The notes beneath the pieces are model-generated. The model did not search any database. It was not told the DNA's origin and saw only the letters and a list, made by a program, of their open reading frames with translations. From an uncultured Bacteroidales bacterium (GTDB taxonomy: Bacteria; Bacteroidota; Bacteroidia; Bacteroidales; FEN-979), in contig CAIYES010000181.1 of the NCBI GenBank assembly GCA_903925275.1, forward strand, positions 1 to 60,941: a DNA stretch of 60,941 nt, in the 5' to 3' direction. Positions 8,159 through 15,732 of the stretch are shown here, piece by piece. The first letter of the stretch is position 1. Every line of letters starts with the position of its first letter. The translations under genes and the position numbers were made by a program.

Positions 8159-9025
8159 TTATGATTCATTGGATATTTCTTTTGATGAGGGTGATGGAAT
8201 TTCACCGGGAGGCTGTTCCGTATTATGAAATACATAATGTGCATGAAAATGCCTGTGGGTTTCTCCCTGGTGTTTATGCTCATGTTCATGAATCATGTTC
8301 ACGCTGATCAGGAATTCCTGGTCTGTTAAAATTTCTGCCGCAGTTCCTGTTTTCAGGATGGTATGATCTTCCGAAAGCACTGCTACACGGGGCTGAAGAT
8401 GATCGATGAGATCTAGATGGTGGGTGGTGAAAATGATTGTTTTTCCGGCATGGTTCAATTCCAGCAACAGTTCTGCGAAAAAAGTTTGTGTTTTGGGATC
8501 AATCCCGGCAAGTGGTTCATCTACGAGAAGAACCTCAGGATTCATGGTAAGCACGGAGGCAATAGCCACTTTTTTCTTTTCACCCCCTGAGAGCATGGCA
8601 ACCGAACGGTCTCTCAAACAGTTAATTCCCAAAGCTTCCAACGTTTGGTCAGCTCTTTCAATTGCTTCTTCATTTGAATAGCCAAGTTGCAACGGAGCAA
8701 AAAGCAGTTCATCCAACACTGTGGGACAAAAAAGCTGTATATCAGGGTTCTGGAAAATATAACCCATGCTGCTCCGCAGGTTTGAATTTGTTTCCCTGTT
8801 ACGAAGAGATTTTTCGTCAATCCGGGCTCCTTTGTAACAATAGTCTCCCGAATCAGGGAATATCAAGGCATTGATAATATTCAGCAGGGAGGTTTTTCCA
8901 CTGCCGTTCTGACCAATAATCGCGAACATCTCCCCTTTTCCAATCTGGAGGCTTATGTTTTTCAGTGCCGGAATTTTTCCGAAATATGCATAACTGATGT
9001 TGGTTAAGGAAATGATGTTTTCCAT
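8159..9025 (-). CDS. cbiO: ECF cobalt/nickel transporter ATP-binding protein (CbiO/NikO-like)
   Basis: About 288 residues. All ABC ATPase motifs are present: Walker A GQNGSGKTS, Q-loop FQNPD, signature LSGGEKKK, Walker B VLLVDEPLAG and the switch His in TTHHLDL. It powers an energy-coupling-factor importer for Co2+ or Ni2+ with the three genes upstream. The last 50 residues are rich in His (HEHEHKHQ, HRHFHAH), which suggests a metal-binding tail. The ATG at 9025 is preferred; an in-frame GTG two codons upstream touches the stop of the CbiQ gene. It is the last gene of the operon. Confidence 0.92.
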   Translation of the reverse strand: MENIISLTNISYAYFGKIPALKNISLQIGKGEMFAIIGQNGSGKTSLLNIINALIFPDSGDYCYKGARIDEKSLRNRETNSNLRSSMGYIFQNPDIQLFCPTVLDELLFAPLQLGYSNEEAIERADQTLEALGINCLRDRSVAMLSGGEKKKVAIASVLTMNPEVLLVDEPLAGIDPKTQTFFAELLLELNHAGKTIIFTTHHLDLIDHLQPRVAVLSEDHTILKTGTAAEILTDQEFLISVNMIHEHEHKHQGETHRHFHAHYVFHNTEQPPGEIPSPSSKEISNES

Positions 9026-9031
9026 AAGCAC

Positions 9032-9958
9032 CTAAAGAATTAAGAAACCCGCACCGAGGATTACCACACAAAGTAAAATCAAAAAATCCTTTCCCGTCAG
9101 TTTATTTTGCCCTGCAATTTTTATTTTACCTTCATACCCCCTGGAAATCATCGCAGAATAGGTCTGTTCGTAGGAGAAATGCGCCTTTACGTATATAAAA
9201 AATATTCGTCCGGCAACTATTTTCCGGACTGTCTGGCTGCTGATATTTCTGATAAATCTTGATTTTGCTGCCAAAAAAGTTTCTTCAATTGTCCGGCACA
9301 GAATAAAAATGAATTTATAGGCCAGCCAGACTACCATCAGCAAGGTGTGGGGAATATAAAATATTCTGAATACTTTCAGCAGGCGGGGGAATGATGTACT
9401 GTAAACCAGCAATAACGACAGCGATACGGAATTAAGTACACGAAGGAATAAGCGGGCAACAATTTTGCATCCCTGGATGGTAATTCCAATTTCTCCCGGG
9501 ATATGATAAATCCAGAAATCGTAAGGTTTATTCAGTGTAATCAGCCTGATAACCGTTTCACCGGGAGTGATCACATTTAAGGCAGCAGGGGCGGATACAA
9601 GAAACCCGAACAGAAAGGCAAGCAGGAGAATGTTTTTATAAACCTTGAAAATGTGAATGCCGGAAAATAAATAAAGAAACAAAATGAAACAACTGATATA
9701 AAACTGCGACAGGACAGCACTCACAAAACTAATGATCACGATCAGGTAAATAAATGAAAGCACCTTAACGACAGGATTCAGATTGCAAACAAAATTGCTC
9801 CTCCCTGCACTGTCTGCCTGCAGATAAAATGTTTTAAGGCTTCTGGCGGCATTGTTGATGGTTTGGTCGATAGACGGGAACCTCATTTTCCCCGAGCCAT
9901 CCTGCACCCTCAGGGATGGTTCATCTGTTAGCAAAAAAGGAGGTATTTTACTTCCCAT
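9032..9958 (-). CDS. cbiQ: ECF transporter transmembrane protein CbiQ
   Basis: A 308-residue T-component of the cobalt/nickel ECF importer. After a polar N-terminal region of about 65 residues come five or six hydrophobic helices. The coupling-helix patterns that contact the ATPase are visible as the Ala-Arg-type turn AAKSRF near residue 230 and the YSAMISRGYEG text near residue 270. The gene overlaps the upstream PDGLE gene by 11 bases, so the two are translationally coupled. Length is somewhat above the family norm because of the N-terminal extension. Confidence 0.9.
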   Translation of the reverse strand: MGSKIPPFLLTDEPSLRVQDGSGKMRFPSIDQTINNAARSLKTFYLQADSAGRSNFVCNLNPVVKVLSFIYLIVIISFVSAVLSQFYISCFILFLYLFSGIHIFKVYKNILLLAFLFGFLVSAPAALNVITPGETVIRLITLNKPYDFWIYHIPGEIGITIQGCKIVARLFLRVLNSVSLSLLLVYSTSFPRLLKVFRIFYIPHTLLMVVWLAYKFIFILCRTIEETFLAAKSRFIRNISSQTVRKIVAGRIFFIYVKAHFSYEQTYSAMISRGYEGKIKIAGQNKLTGKDFLILLCVVILGAGFLIL

Positions 9959-10283
9959 TTCTGATGATAAATTTAGAGAGAATCATGGTGACGATCATGG
10001 TCAGCATAGCGCCAATCAAGCCTGAAAGGATGTAGTATCCCGAGTGATGCACCATGGATGTATCATTACTGTTAATGGTATAGTCCTTTAGCGGGGCTTT
10101 CCAGATATCTGTATATTTTACTAACCCTGCAGGCACATAGCCGATAAACTCCTTCAGGGTAACCGCCGACCATTCACCCCATGCATCACCGGCATTGAAA
10201 AAGATCGGAAGAAATAACCCCGCAGGTGCCAGCAGTATCAGGATCAACAACACTATCATGATCTTTTTCTGCACGTTATTCAT
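9948..10283 (-). CDS. PDGLE-domain / CbiN-like small membrane component
   Basis: A 111-residue protein with two transmembrane helices (about 7-27 and 85-105) and a periplasmic loop between. This is the layout of CbiN/NikN-like or PDGLE-domain subunits that assist CbiM in metal capture. The ATG at 10283 lies inside the last codons of cbiM (8-base overlap). That makes it better than the track of eight further residues upstream. The loop lacks obvious metal-binding motifs. Confidence 0.8.
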   Translation of the reverse strand: MNNVQKKIMIVLLILILLAPAGLFLPIFFNAGDAWGEWSAVTLKEFIGYVPAGLVKYTDIWKAPLKDYTINSNDTSMVHHSGYYILSGLIGAMLTMIVTMILSKFIIRNGK

Positions 10284-10968
10284 CTTTGTCAGCTTTTTTG
10301 AATGCATAGATCATTTGATTTTGCTGCTTTGCAAAATATTGCACGATGAATGCAGTAACAAGTCCTTCAACTATTCCAAAAAGCAGCAAATGTTCAAAGG
10401 CCATCGCCGGAATTGCCAGTTTAAGGTCATAAGGGCAATACAATGGCCTTCCATCAGCGCCCGACGCAATGAGTGGCTGAATGCCAAACTCAATCCCGGT
10501 GAGAATGGCAGCAGAAACAAGGCTGATATAACCTGCCAAGAAAGAAGCAATCATGGTTCTCGACGGTTTATGGAATTTTCCGCACAATAACCGAAATGTA
10601 TAATAGGCAACGAAAGGCATAAAAATGGCCATATTAAAACAATTCGCGCCGATTGCGGTAATTCCTCCGTCGCCGAAAATCAGCGCCTGGATGATCAGCG
10701 CAACAGAAACTGAAACCATGGCAGCCCAGGGTCCGAACATAATTGCAATCAAAGCCGAGCCCACGGCATGCCCTGTCGTTCCACCGGGAACCGGCAAATT
10801 AAACATCATAATGATAAACGAAAATGCTGATGCCATTCCCAAATAAGGAATATTGCGTACAGGTACTTCCTTCTTGACCTTTTTCACCGCAACGGCCATC
10901 ATTGCAATAAAAGCACCGAAAAACGGGATGTATGTCTGGGGACTTAAATATCCATCGGGTATATGCAT
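10276..10968 (-). CDS. cbiM: Cobalt/nickel ECF substrate-binding membrane protein CbiM
   Basis: A 230-residue membrane protein of the CbiM/NikM family, the substrate-capturing S-component. The start at 10968 is decided by function: it gives MHIPDGYLSP, whose Met1-His2 amino terminus binds the metal ion in this family. A start at 11004 would bury that motif behind 12 residues. Further conserved text includes VPGGTTGHAVGSAL (about 60-73) and ALIFGDGGITAIGANCFNMA with its metal-near residues. It is first in the order cbiM, PDGLE, cbiQ, cbiO. Cobalt and nickel cannot be told apart from sequence alone. No cobalamin riboswitch is visible upstream. Confidence 0.95.
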   Translation of the reverse strand: MHIPDGYLSPQTYIPFFGAFIAMMAVAVKKVKKEVPVRNIPYLGMASAFSFIIMMFNLPVPGGTTGHAVGSALIAIMFGPWAAMVSVSVALIIQALIFGDGGITAIGANCFNMAIFMPFVAYYTFRLLCGKFHKPSRTMIASFLAGYISLVSAAILTGIEFGIQPLIASGADGRPLYCPYDLKLAIPAMAFEHLLLFGIVEGLVTAFIVQYFAKQQNQMIYAFKKADKDE

Positions 10969-11044
10969 GCTTTTTAAAATTCGGTGTCCGGGTTCTGCTT
11001 TCAATCAAGAGACTGCAGCTATTTCGCAGAAATTACACGGAACG

Positions 11045-11052
11045 CAAATCTA
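11045..11052 (-). promoter_or_regulatory. Possible -7 box of the cbiM operon
   Basis: On the minus strand the text is TAGATTTG, a match to TAnnTTTG, about 77 bases before the cbiM ATG. No good -33 TTG is seen at 19-21 bases. The direct repeats at 11096-11145 lie just upstream of it, where an activator or repressor could sit. Confidence 0.4.
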
Positions 11053-11095
11053 AAGAAAAAACAGATTGAGATGCACCCGGGCTGTAAAATTTGAG

Positions 11096-11145
11096 ATCAA
11101 TTCACCTGAAATACTTTACCGGAAATAAGTTTGTATCAATTCACC
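11096..11145. repeat. 11-base direct repeat upstream of cbiM
   Basis: ATCAATTCACC occurs exactly at 11096-11106 and 11135-11145, 39 bases start to start, which is close to four helical turns. Both copies are preceded by TTTG. The pair lies upstream of the likely cbiM promoter and may be an operator. Confidence 0.5.
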
Positions 11146-11427
11146 AAAACATTACAAAAAATGCAGGTTTTTTTGAGGGCTTCCGGATTCAAATTCCGAT
11201 TTTTGTATTTACGCCAGGAAAAACACCTGATTGTCTGTCCTCCGCCTCTTTTTAATGATCACCTGTTGAGGAAAGTTATAGCAGGTGTGTGCATAAAGAA
11301 CTTTTTTACAATTTTTTTTGACTATTTATAAATTAAAATCCTTTTTATAACTTAGCATTGTTTTTTCAATTAAAGTGATTACAAATATTCATGACATTAA
11401 CAATTCTGACCGGAGGCAGGTATTAAG

Positions 11428-12870
11428 ATGAAACTTACCCGAAGACAAATGTTAAAACTTTCAGGGTCGACCCTGGGAGGTCTCGCCCTGGGCGGTTCGC
11501 TAAACAGCTTTGGCAGCCCACCGAAAAAGGAAGGAACCGATCCTTCTGAAAAGAATTCCCTTTTTGATGCATTGCCGGTTTTTCCGCTTGGTGAAAAACT
11601 GGACCCCAATGAGATGCGGATAACGTTCCTGGGAACATCCTGTATCCCCCGTTTGTCGCAGGAATGCAACAGCGTTTTTGTTGAGGTTGGAAGCGGTGAT
11701 CAATTTGTTTTTGACTTGGGAACCGGTGTTGCGGCCAAATACAATGCTATGGGAATTCCGATGAGTAAGATGAATAAAATATTTCTTACGCATCTGCATG
11801 GTGACCATATGAGTGACCTGACACATATATACTGTTTTGGACCTGCTGAAGACCGCAAATCCCCGCTGTACATCTGGGGACCAACCAGATCCGACTTCAC
11901 CTATACTGATCCCGAAGGGAATGTCAGAGGTCCTTATGATGACGGAACGCGTGATTTCTGTGAGCGTTTCAGGGATATGAATCGCTGGCATTCAGAGAGC
12001 TTCAGCTTTGGAGCAACCAGTAATCAGGGTAATCCGCTCCCTCCGGATATAATGAAACTATGGGGGCTTCAGGCTGTACCCGTTCAGGTTTCAGATGATG
12101 ATCCCGACGACGGCTATGCAATTTTCCCCATTGAGCTGGACTGGACCAAATACGGTGACAAGGATGGGGATAACATTGCCTATAAAAATGATACAACCCA
12201 AGTTAAAATAACTCATTTCCCGGCCATCCATTGCAGGAGGGGTTCAATAAGTTATAAACTTGAATGGAATGGCTTGTCGATGATCTTCAGCGGCGACACG
12301 AAGCCCAATTACGATATGATCAATCAGGCAGGGGGGGTGGATGTGCTGGTTCATGAAATGGTCATGCCTGCGTACGTTTGGGCATTGAAGAATTCAGGAA
12401 TGTCGCCCGAAGATCCTGACTTTGTCAAGGCCTACAATTATGCTATGCAGGTCCAGAACAGCTCCCACACCCCGCAAGGCGCTTTCGGCTACCTGCTGAG
12501 CCAGATGACGCCTCCGCCAAGGCTTACCGTGGCCACCCATTTCCAGGCCGCCGACGATACCATCGCTTCTGCCATGCAGAGTGTCCGCAACCATTACCCG
12601 GTAGGAGAAGTCACCTTTGCTGCGGATCTGATGGTTATCAATGTTTCCGCTTCGAAGATCATCCAGCGACGTGCCGTTGTTTCTCCGTATGCATTTTATC
12701 CGGTAAGTCCAACCCTCCCTGTTAACCCTTCAAAATACTGGAAGTGGGATGATCCAGTTCTTAAAACCCAGAAACTTTTTGATCCTTACGCCCAGATTAT
12801 TACCAAACAACAGGTTCCTGACATTAATCCCGATACTCACAATGTTAATTACAGGGCAGATGGATACTGA
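11428..12870 (+). CDS. Tat-exported metallo-beta-lactamase-fold hydrolase
   Basis: A 480-residue protein. The N-terminus carries a twin-arginine signal (TRRQMLKLSG, residues 4-13). The metallo-beta-lactamase core is of the RNase Z-like type: strand TFLGTSCIPR, metal motif HLHGDH at 122-127, FSGDTKPNY for the second-site Asp, an HE pair, and a last His in VATHFQ. Two metal ions, probably Zn2+, are expected. The protein is folded before export, so it acts in the periplasm on an unknown ester or phosphodiester. The distance between the first metal motif and the rest is longer than in simple family members because of an insertion near 150-230. Confidence 0.85.
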   Translation: MKLTRRQMLKLSGSTLGGLALGGSLNSFGSPPKKEGTDPSEKNSLFDALPVFPLGEKLDPNEMRITFLGTSCIPRLSQECNSVFVEVGSGDQFVFDLGTGVAAKYNAMGIPMSKMNKIFLTHLHGDHMSDLTHIYCFGPAEDRKSPLYIWGPTRSDFTYTDPEGNVRGPYDDGTRDFCERFRDMNRWHSESFSFGATSNQGNPLPPDIMKLWGLQAVPVQVSDDDPDDGYAIFPIELDWTKYGDKDGDNIAYKNDTTQVKITHFPAIHCRRGSISYKLEWNGLSMIFSGDTKPNYDMINQAGGVDVLVHEMVMPAYVWALKNSGMSPEDPDFVKAYNYAMQVQNSSHTPQGAFGYLLSQMTPPPRLTVATHFQAADDTIASAMQSVRNHYPVGEVTFAADLMVINVSASKIIQRRAVVSPYAFYPVSPTLPVNPSKYWKWDDPVLKTQKLFDPYAQIITKQQVPDINPDTHNVNYRADGY

Positions 12871-12934
12871 TACCAGATTTAACAGTACGGTTATCATCTT
12901 TGATTAACTTAACAATGTTTTAATTCTTTTTGAT

Positions 12935-14245
12935 ATGTTAAAACCCGTCACTTTTGCCGTTATAATGCTGAGTTCCGTTATTCTTTCCGGACAAAATCTC
13001 AACATGACTTTTTCTGCTGCCGGTGCTTCAGATAAGGTTGACAGTGTGAAAGCTACAAACCTAAGAACCACCATGAATGTCACTTTGCCCGGTAATGACA
13101 CCCTGGTTCTTACTTCTACTGCAGGTATCTCTGCTGTTTCTGATTTAAAAAGTCAGGGAGTCGTTTTTCCAAACCCTTTTTCAGGCAAGACTACATTGGT
13201 GGCAGCCATACAGAAAGCACAAACGGTTTTGCTGGCTGTATATAATCTCAGTGGCCAGCCTTTAGCCCGTATGGAGGCTTATGTTCAACCTGGCAATAAC
13301 GCTTTTGCACTATCCCTATCAGGCATCGGTGTTTACATGGTGAGCCTTACCACCGATCGGGGAACAGAGGGCTTTAAAATCATCTGTACAGAATCCACCG
13401 GAGTAGAAAACGGGATCCGGTATGCAGGAATCACGCAAGGAACCCTGGTTCCTTTCTTTAAGGCAACGACCATCTACACACTTGGTTATGCAGTTGGTGA
13501 TATCATCCTTTACAGATGCAGAGGTGGTATTCATACAACCATTATCACCGATTCTCCTACCTCTTCAAAAAATTATGAGGTTAAATTTGTTCCTTGTATC
13601 GACCCCGACGGAAAGAGCTATGCCGTTGTAAAAATCGGCACACAAACCTGGATGGCCGAAAACCTGGCCTGGCTGCCTGCAGTTAGTGCATCGGTCAAAG
13701 GCTCAGATTCCGTGAAGCATTATTATGTTTACAATTACGAAGACAGCCTGGTCCTTCCTGCCAAAAACACAACCAATTATAAACTCTACGGAGTGCTTTA
13801 CAACTGGCCGGCTGCAATGAATGAAGGCAGTAAAAGTTTATCTGGTCAGCGAACTGTTCAAGATGTTTGTCCCACAGGTTGGCATATGCCGTATGATGAG
13901 GATTGGAAGATGCTGGAAAACTTCCTCGGGATGAGCCAACATGATGCAGATAGTATCTATTGGCGAGGTTCAGGAGAAGTCGGGAACAAGCTGAAATCTT
14001 CGGTGGGTTGGAATAGTGAAGGCAATGGGATTAATTTCAGTGGATTTACAGCTTTGCCGGGCGGTTACCGCAACACCCATGGAAGCTTTGGCACCCTGGG
14101 GAATTATGCGCTATTCTGGTCAGCTACCCTATCCGATACCGCTTCCTGGTACCGAAGCCTCAATTTTAATGACAATGGTGTTTTCCGATTCACTACACTT
14201 AAAAGCCATGGGTTTTCGGTACGATGTATCAAAGATCCCTTTTAA
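12935..14245 (+). CDS. Exported FISUMP-domain protein with internal sorting-like module
   Basis: A 436-residue exported protein with a signal peptide ending near ILSGQ. Residues about 60-150 look like a T9SS-type sorting module (VVFPNPFSGKTT ... GVYMVSLTTDRG). The C-terminal half (about 225-436) is the Fibrobacter succinogenes major paralogous (FISUMP) domain: VKIGTQTWMAENLAW, LYNWPAA, CPTGWHMPYDEDW and a final GFSVRCIKD. FISUMP proteins are found at the surface of Bacteroidota and Fibrobacter; their role is unknown. It is unusual that the sorting-like part comes before the FISUMP part, not at the C-terminus. Confidence 0.82.
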   Translation: MLKPVTFAVIMLSSVILSGQNLNMTFSAAGASDKVDSVKATNLRTTMNVTLPGNDTLVLTSTAGISAVSDLKSQGVVFPNPFSGKTTLVAAIQKAQTVLLAVYNLSGQPLARMEAYVQPGNNAFALSLSGIGVYMVSLTTDRGTEGFKIICTESTGVENGIRYAGITQGTLVPFFKATTIYTLGYAVGDIILYRCRGGIHTTIITDSPTSSKNYEVKFVPCIDPDGKSYAVVKIGTQTWMAENLAWLPAVSASVKGSDSVKHYYVYNYEDSLVLPAKNTTNYKLYGVLYNWPAAMNEGSKSLSGQRTVQDVCPTGWHMPYDEDWKMLENFLGMSQHDADSIYWRGSGEVGNKLKSSVGWNSEGNGINFSGFTALPGGYRNTHGSFGTLGNYALFWSATLSDTASWYRSLNFNDNGVFRFTTLKSHGFSVRCIKDPF

Positions 14246-14328
14246 GTGAGAAAGACCAGACACTTTCATAATTATTTTCGTTTGATTATATCAATTCAAA
14301 AAGGAAGTCATCATAATTCTACTATTTT

Positions 14329-15156
14329 ATGAAACAGGGAAATAAAAAAATAAATTTCACCCTTAAAGCTATTCTGATCCTCTCTTTCATTGCTGGTTCA
14401 TTCTCTCTCTTTGCGCAGGAATCAAATGAAGAACTGGCAAAAAGCGCCCAGAACCCGCTGTCGAATATTATGAGTTTTCCTTTTCAGAATAATACCAACT
14501 TTAACTATGGACCTTTTGAACGGGTGCAGAATATTCTGAATATTCAGCCAGTTATTCCTTTTTTCAACGGACGGCTCATCACCCGTACAATTTTTCCATT
14601 GCTCTGGCAGCCAGAAAATGCTCCTTCAGGAACAATTTTTGGTTTATCCGACATTCAACTGGCTGCAGTCTACAGTCCGAAAACAAAAGGCATCATATTT
14701 GGAATCGGTCCCATCATCTCTTTTCCCAGCGGAAGCGCCTCCCTGGGAAGTCAGAAATGGAGCGCCGGACCGTCTGTTGTTATTCTGGCCATGCCAGGGC
14801 ATTGGGTTTTCGGGGTACTGGCGAACAACCTCTGGTCATTTGCAGGAACCAGTGACCGGCCCGACGTCAACCAGTTGCTGGTTCAGTATTTTGTCAATTA
14901 TAACATCAAAAAAGGGCTGTATCTTACCATGGCCCCTATCATTACAGCTAACTGGGAGGCAAAGTCAGGGCAACAATGGTTGGTTCCTTTCGGTTTGGGT
15001 ATCGGGAAAATATTCAGGATCGGCGGAAAATTGCCTTTAAATATGCAGTTGGCCGGCTTCTATAATGCCATTCGTCCCGATTTTGCTCCAGACTGGACCC
15101 TCAGGGTACAGGCACAGGTCATGCTTCCTACTTCAATACTTAAAAAGAAAAAATAG
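14329..15156 (+). CDS. Outer-membrane beta-barrel-like protein (neuromedin U-type annotation)
   Basis: A 275-residue protein with signal peptide (cleavage near LFAQE). Alternating hydrophobic strands and patterns such as NILNIQPVIPF, GLSDIQLAAVYSPK and GIGPIISFPSGSASLG match a family of putative outer-membrane transporters often labelled neuromedin U. The name has no functional meaning; the substrate is unknown. It ends with a lysine-rich tail, and the next gene starts directly after its stop codon, so the two are likely cotranscribed. Confidence 0.7.
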   Translation: MKQGNKKINFTLKAILILSFIAGSFSLFAQESNEELAKSAQNPLSNIMSFPFQNNTNFNYGPFERVQNILNIQPVIPFFNGRLITRTIFPLLWQPENAPSGTIFGLSDIQLAAVYSPKTKGIIFGIGPIISFPSGSASLGSQKWSAGPSVVILAMPGHWVFGVLANNLWSFAGTSDRPDVNQLLVQYFVNYNIKKGLYLTMAPIITANWEAKSGQQWLVPFGLGIGKIFRIGGKLPLNMQLAGFYNAIRPDFAPDWTLRVQAQVMLPTSILKKKK

Positions 15157-15576
15157 ATGAAATATTCACTGATTTTCGTTATCGGGTTAGTTTTTCTTGC
15201 CTCCTTGCCTGTTCATGCACAATGGGTTACGCTGACACGGAAAATAAAGGCAATGCACACAAGCCAGACAGATGTCGCCACCGTTATCATTGAAGCCAGA
15301 GCTTTCAAGGTATACCAGGCCGTTATCGATACGCTGACGTCTGATCCAACGTTTGTAATAACCAACAAGGACAAGGAGAAACGCCTGGTGGAATTCACCA
15401 AAGAAACAAATAAAGTTTCCATACAGATCGACTCACTTGCAAATGGGTTGTCGCAGGTCACCGTTGCCGCGAACCATTCTGACAAAGCACCGGTTCAGGC
15501 TACCGATAATGCGGTTGAAGCAGTAATGAAGGTGTGTAATAAGGTTGGGATCAAGTGCACACTTGATAAAAAATAG
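15157..15576 (+). CDS. Small exported protein of unknown function
   Basis: A 139-residue protein with a signal peptide (cleavage near VHAQW). The mature part has alpha/beta character with a YQAVIDTLTSDPTFVITNKDKE segment (residues 48-69) that resembles small periplasmic DUF3568-like proteins. I do not recognise it firmly. Its ATG follows the stop of the outer-membrane protein gene without a gap, which suggests a joint role at the envelope. Confidence 0.7.
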   Translation: MKYSLIFVIGLVFLASLPVHAQWVTLTRKIKAMHTSQTDVATVIIEARAFKVYQAVIDTLTSDPTFVITNKDKEKRLVEFTKETNKVSIQIDSLANGLSQVTVAANHSDKAPVQATDNAVEAVMKVCNKVGIKCTLDKK

Positions 15577-15732
15577 ATGATGGTTCGTTATTGATCTCTC
15601 CATTTCCAATTTATCATCCTGATACTGCCTAAATTATACGAACTTTGGCCTGCTGATGAATTTCAACATGGTCTTTTCTATTGTTGCGCCTGAAGACTGG
15701 CGTATTGTAAAAAAACACAAAAATCAGAGCTT

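Larger units (their letters stand above)
10969..11427. other. Intergenic region between divergent cbiM and MBL genes
   Basis: 459 bases between two divergent transcription units. It holds a possible cbiM promoter (11045-11052) and an 11-base direct repeat (11096-11145), listed separately. The rest is A/T-rich and without a believable gene; I see no cobalamin or nickel/cobalt riboswitch pattern. Confidence 0.55.

Noticed and set aside
11131..11331. 66-codon frame in the cbiM/MBL gap
   Set aside because: Low-complexity A/T-rich text, no promoter or family match.
10969..11427. Cobalamin or nickel/cobalt riboswitch before cbiM
   Set aside because: The conserved B12-box and paired cores are not found on the minus strand.
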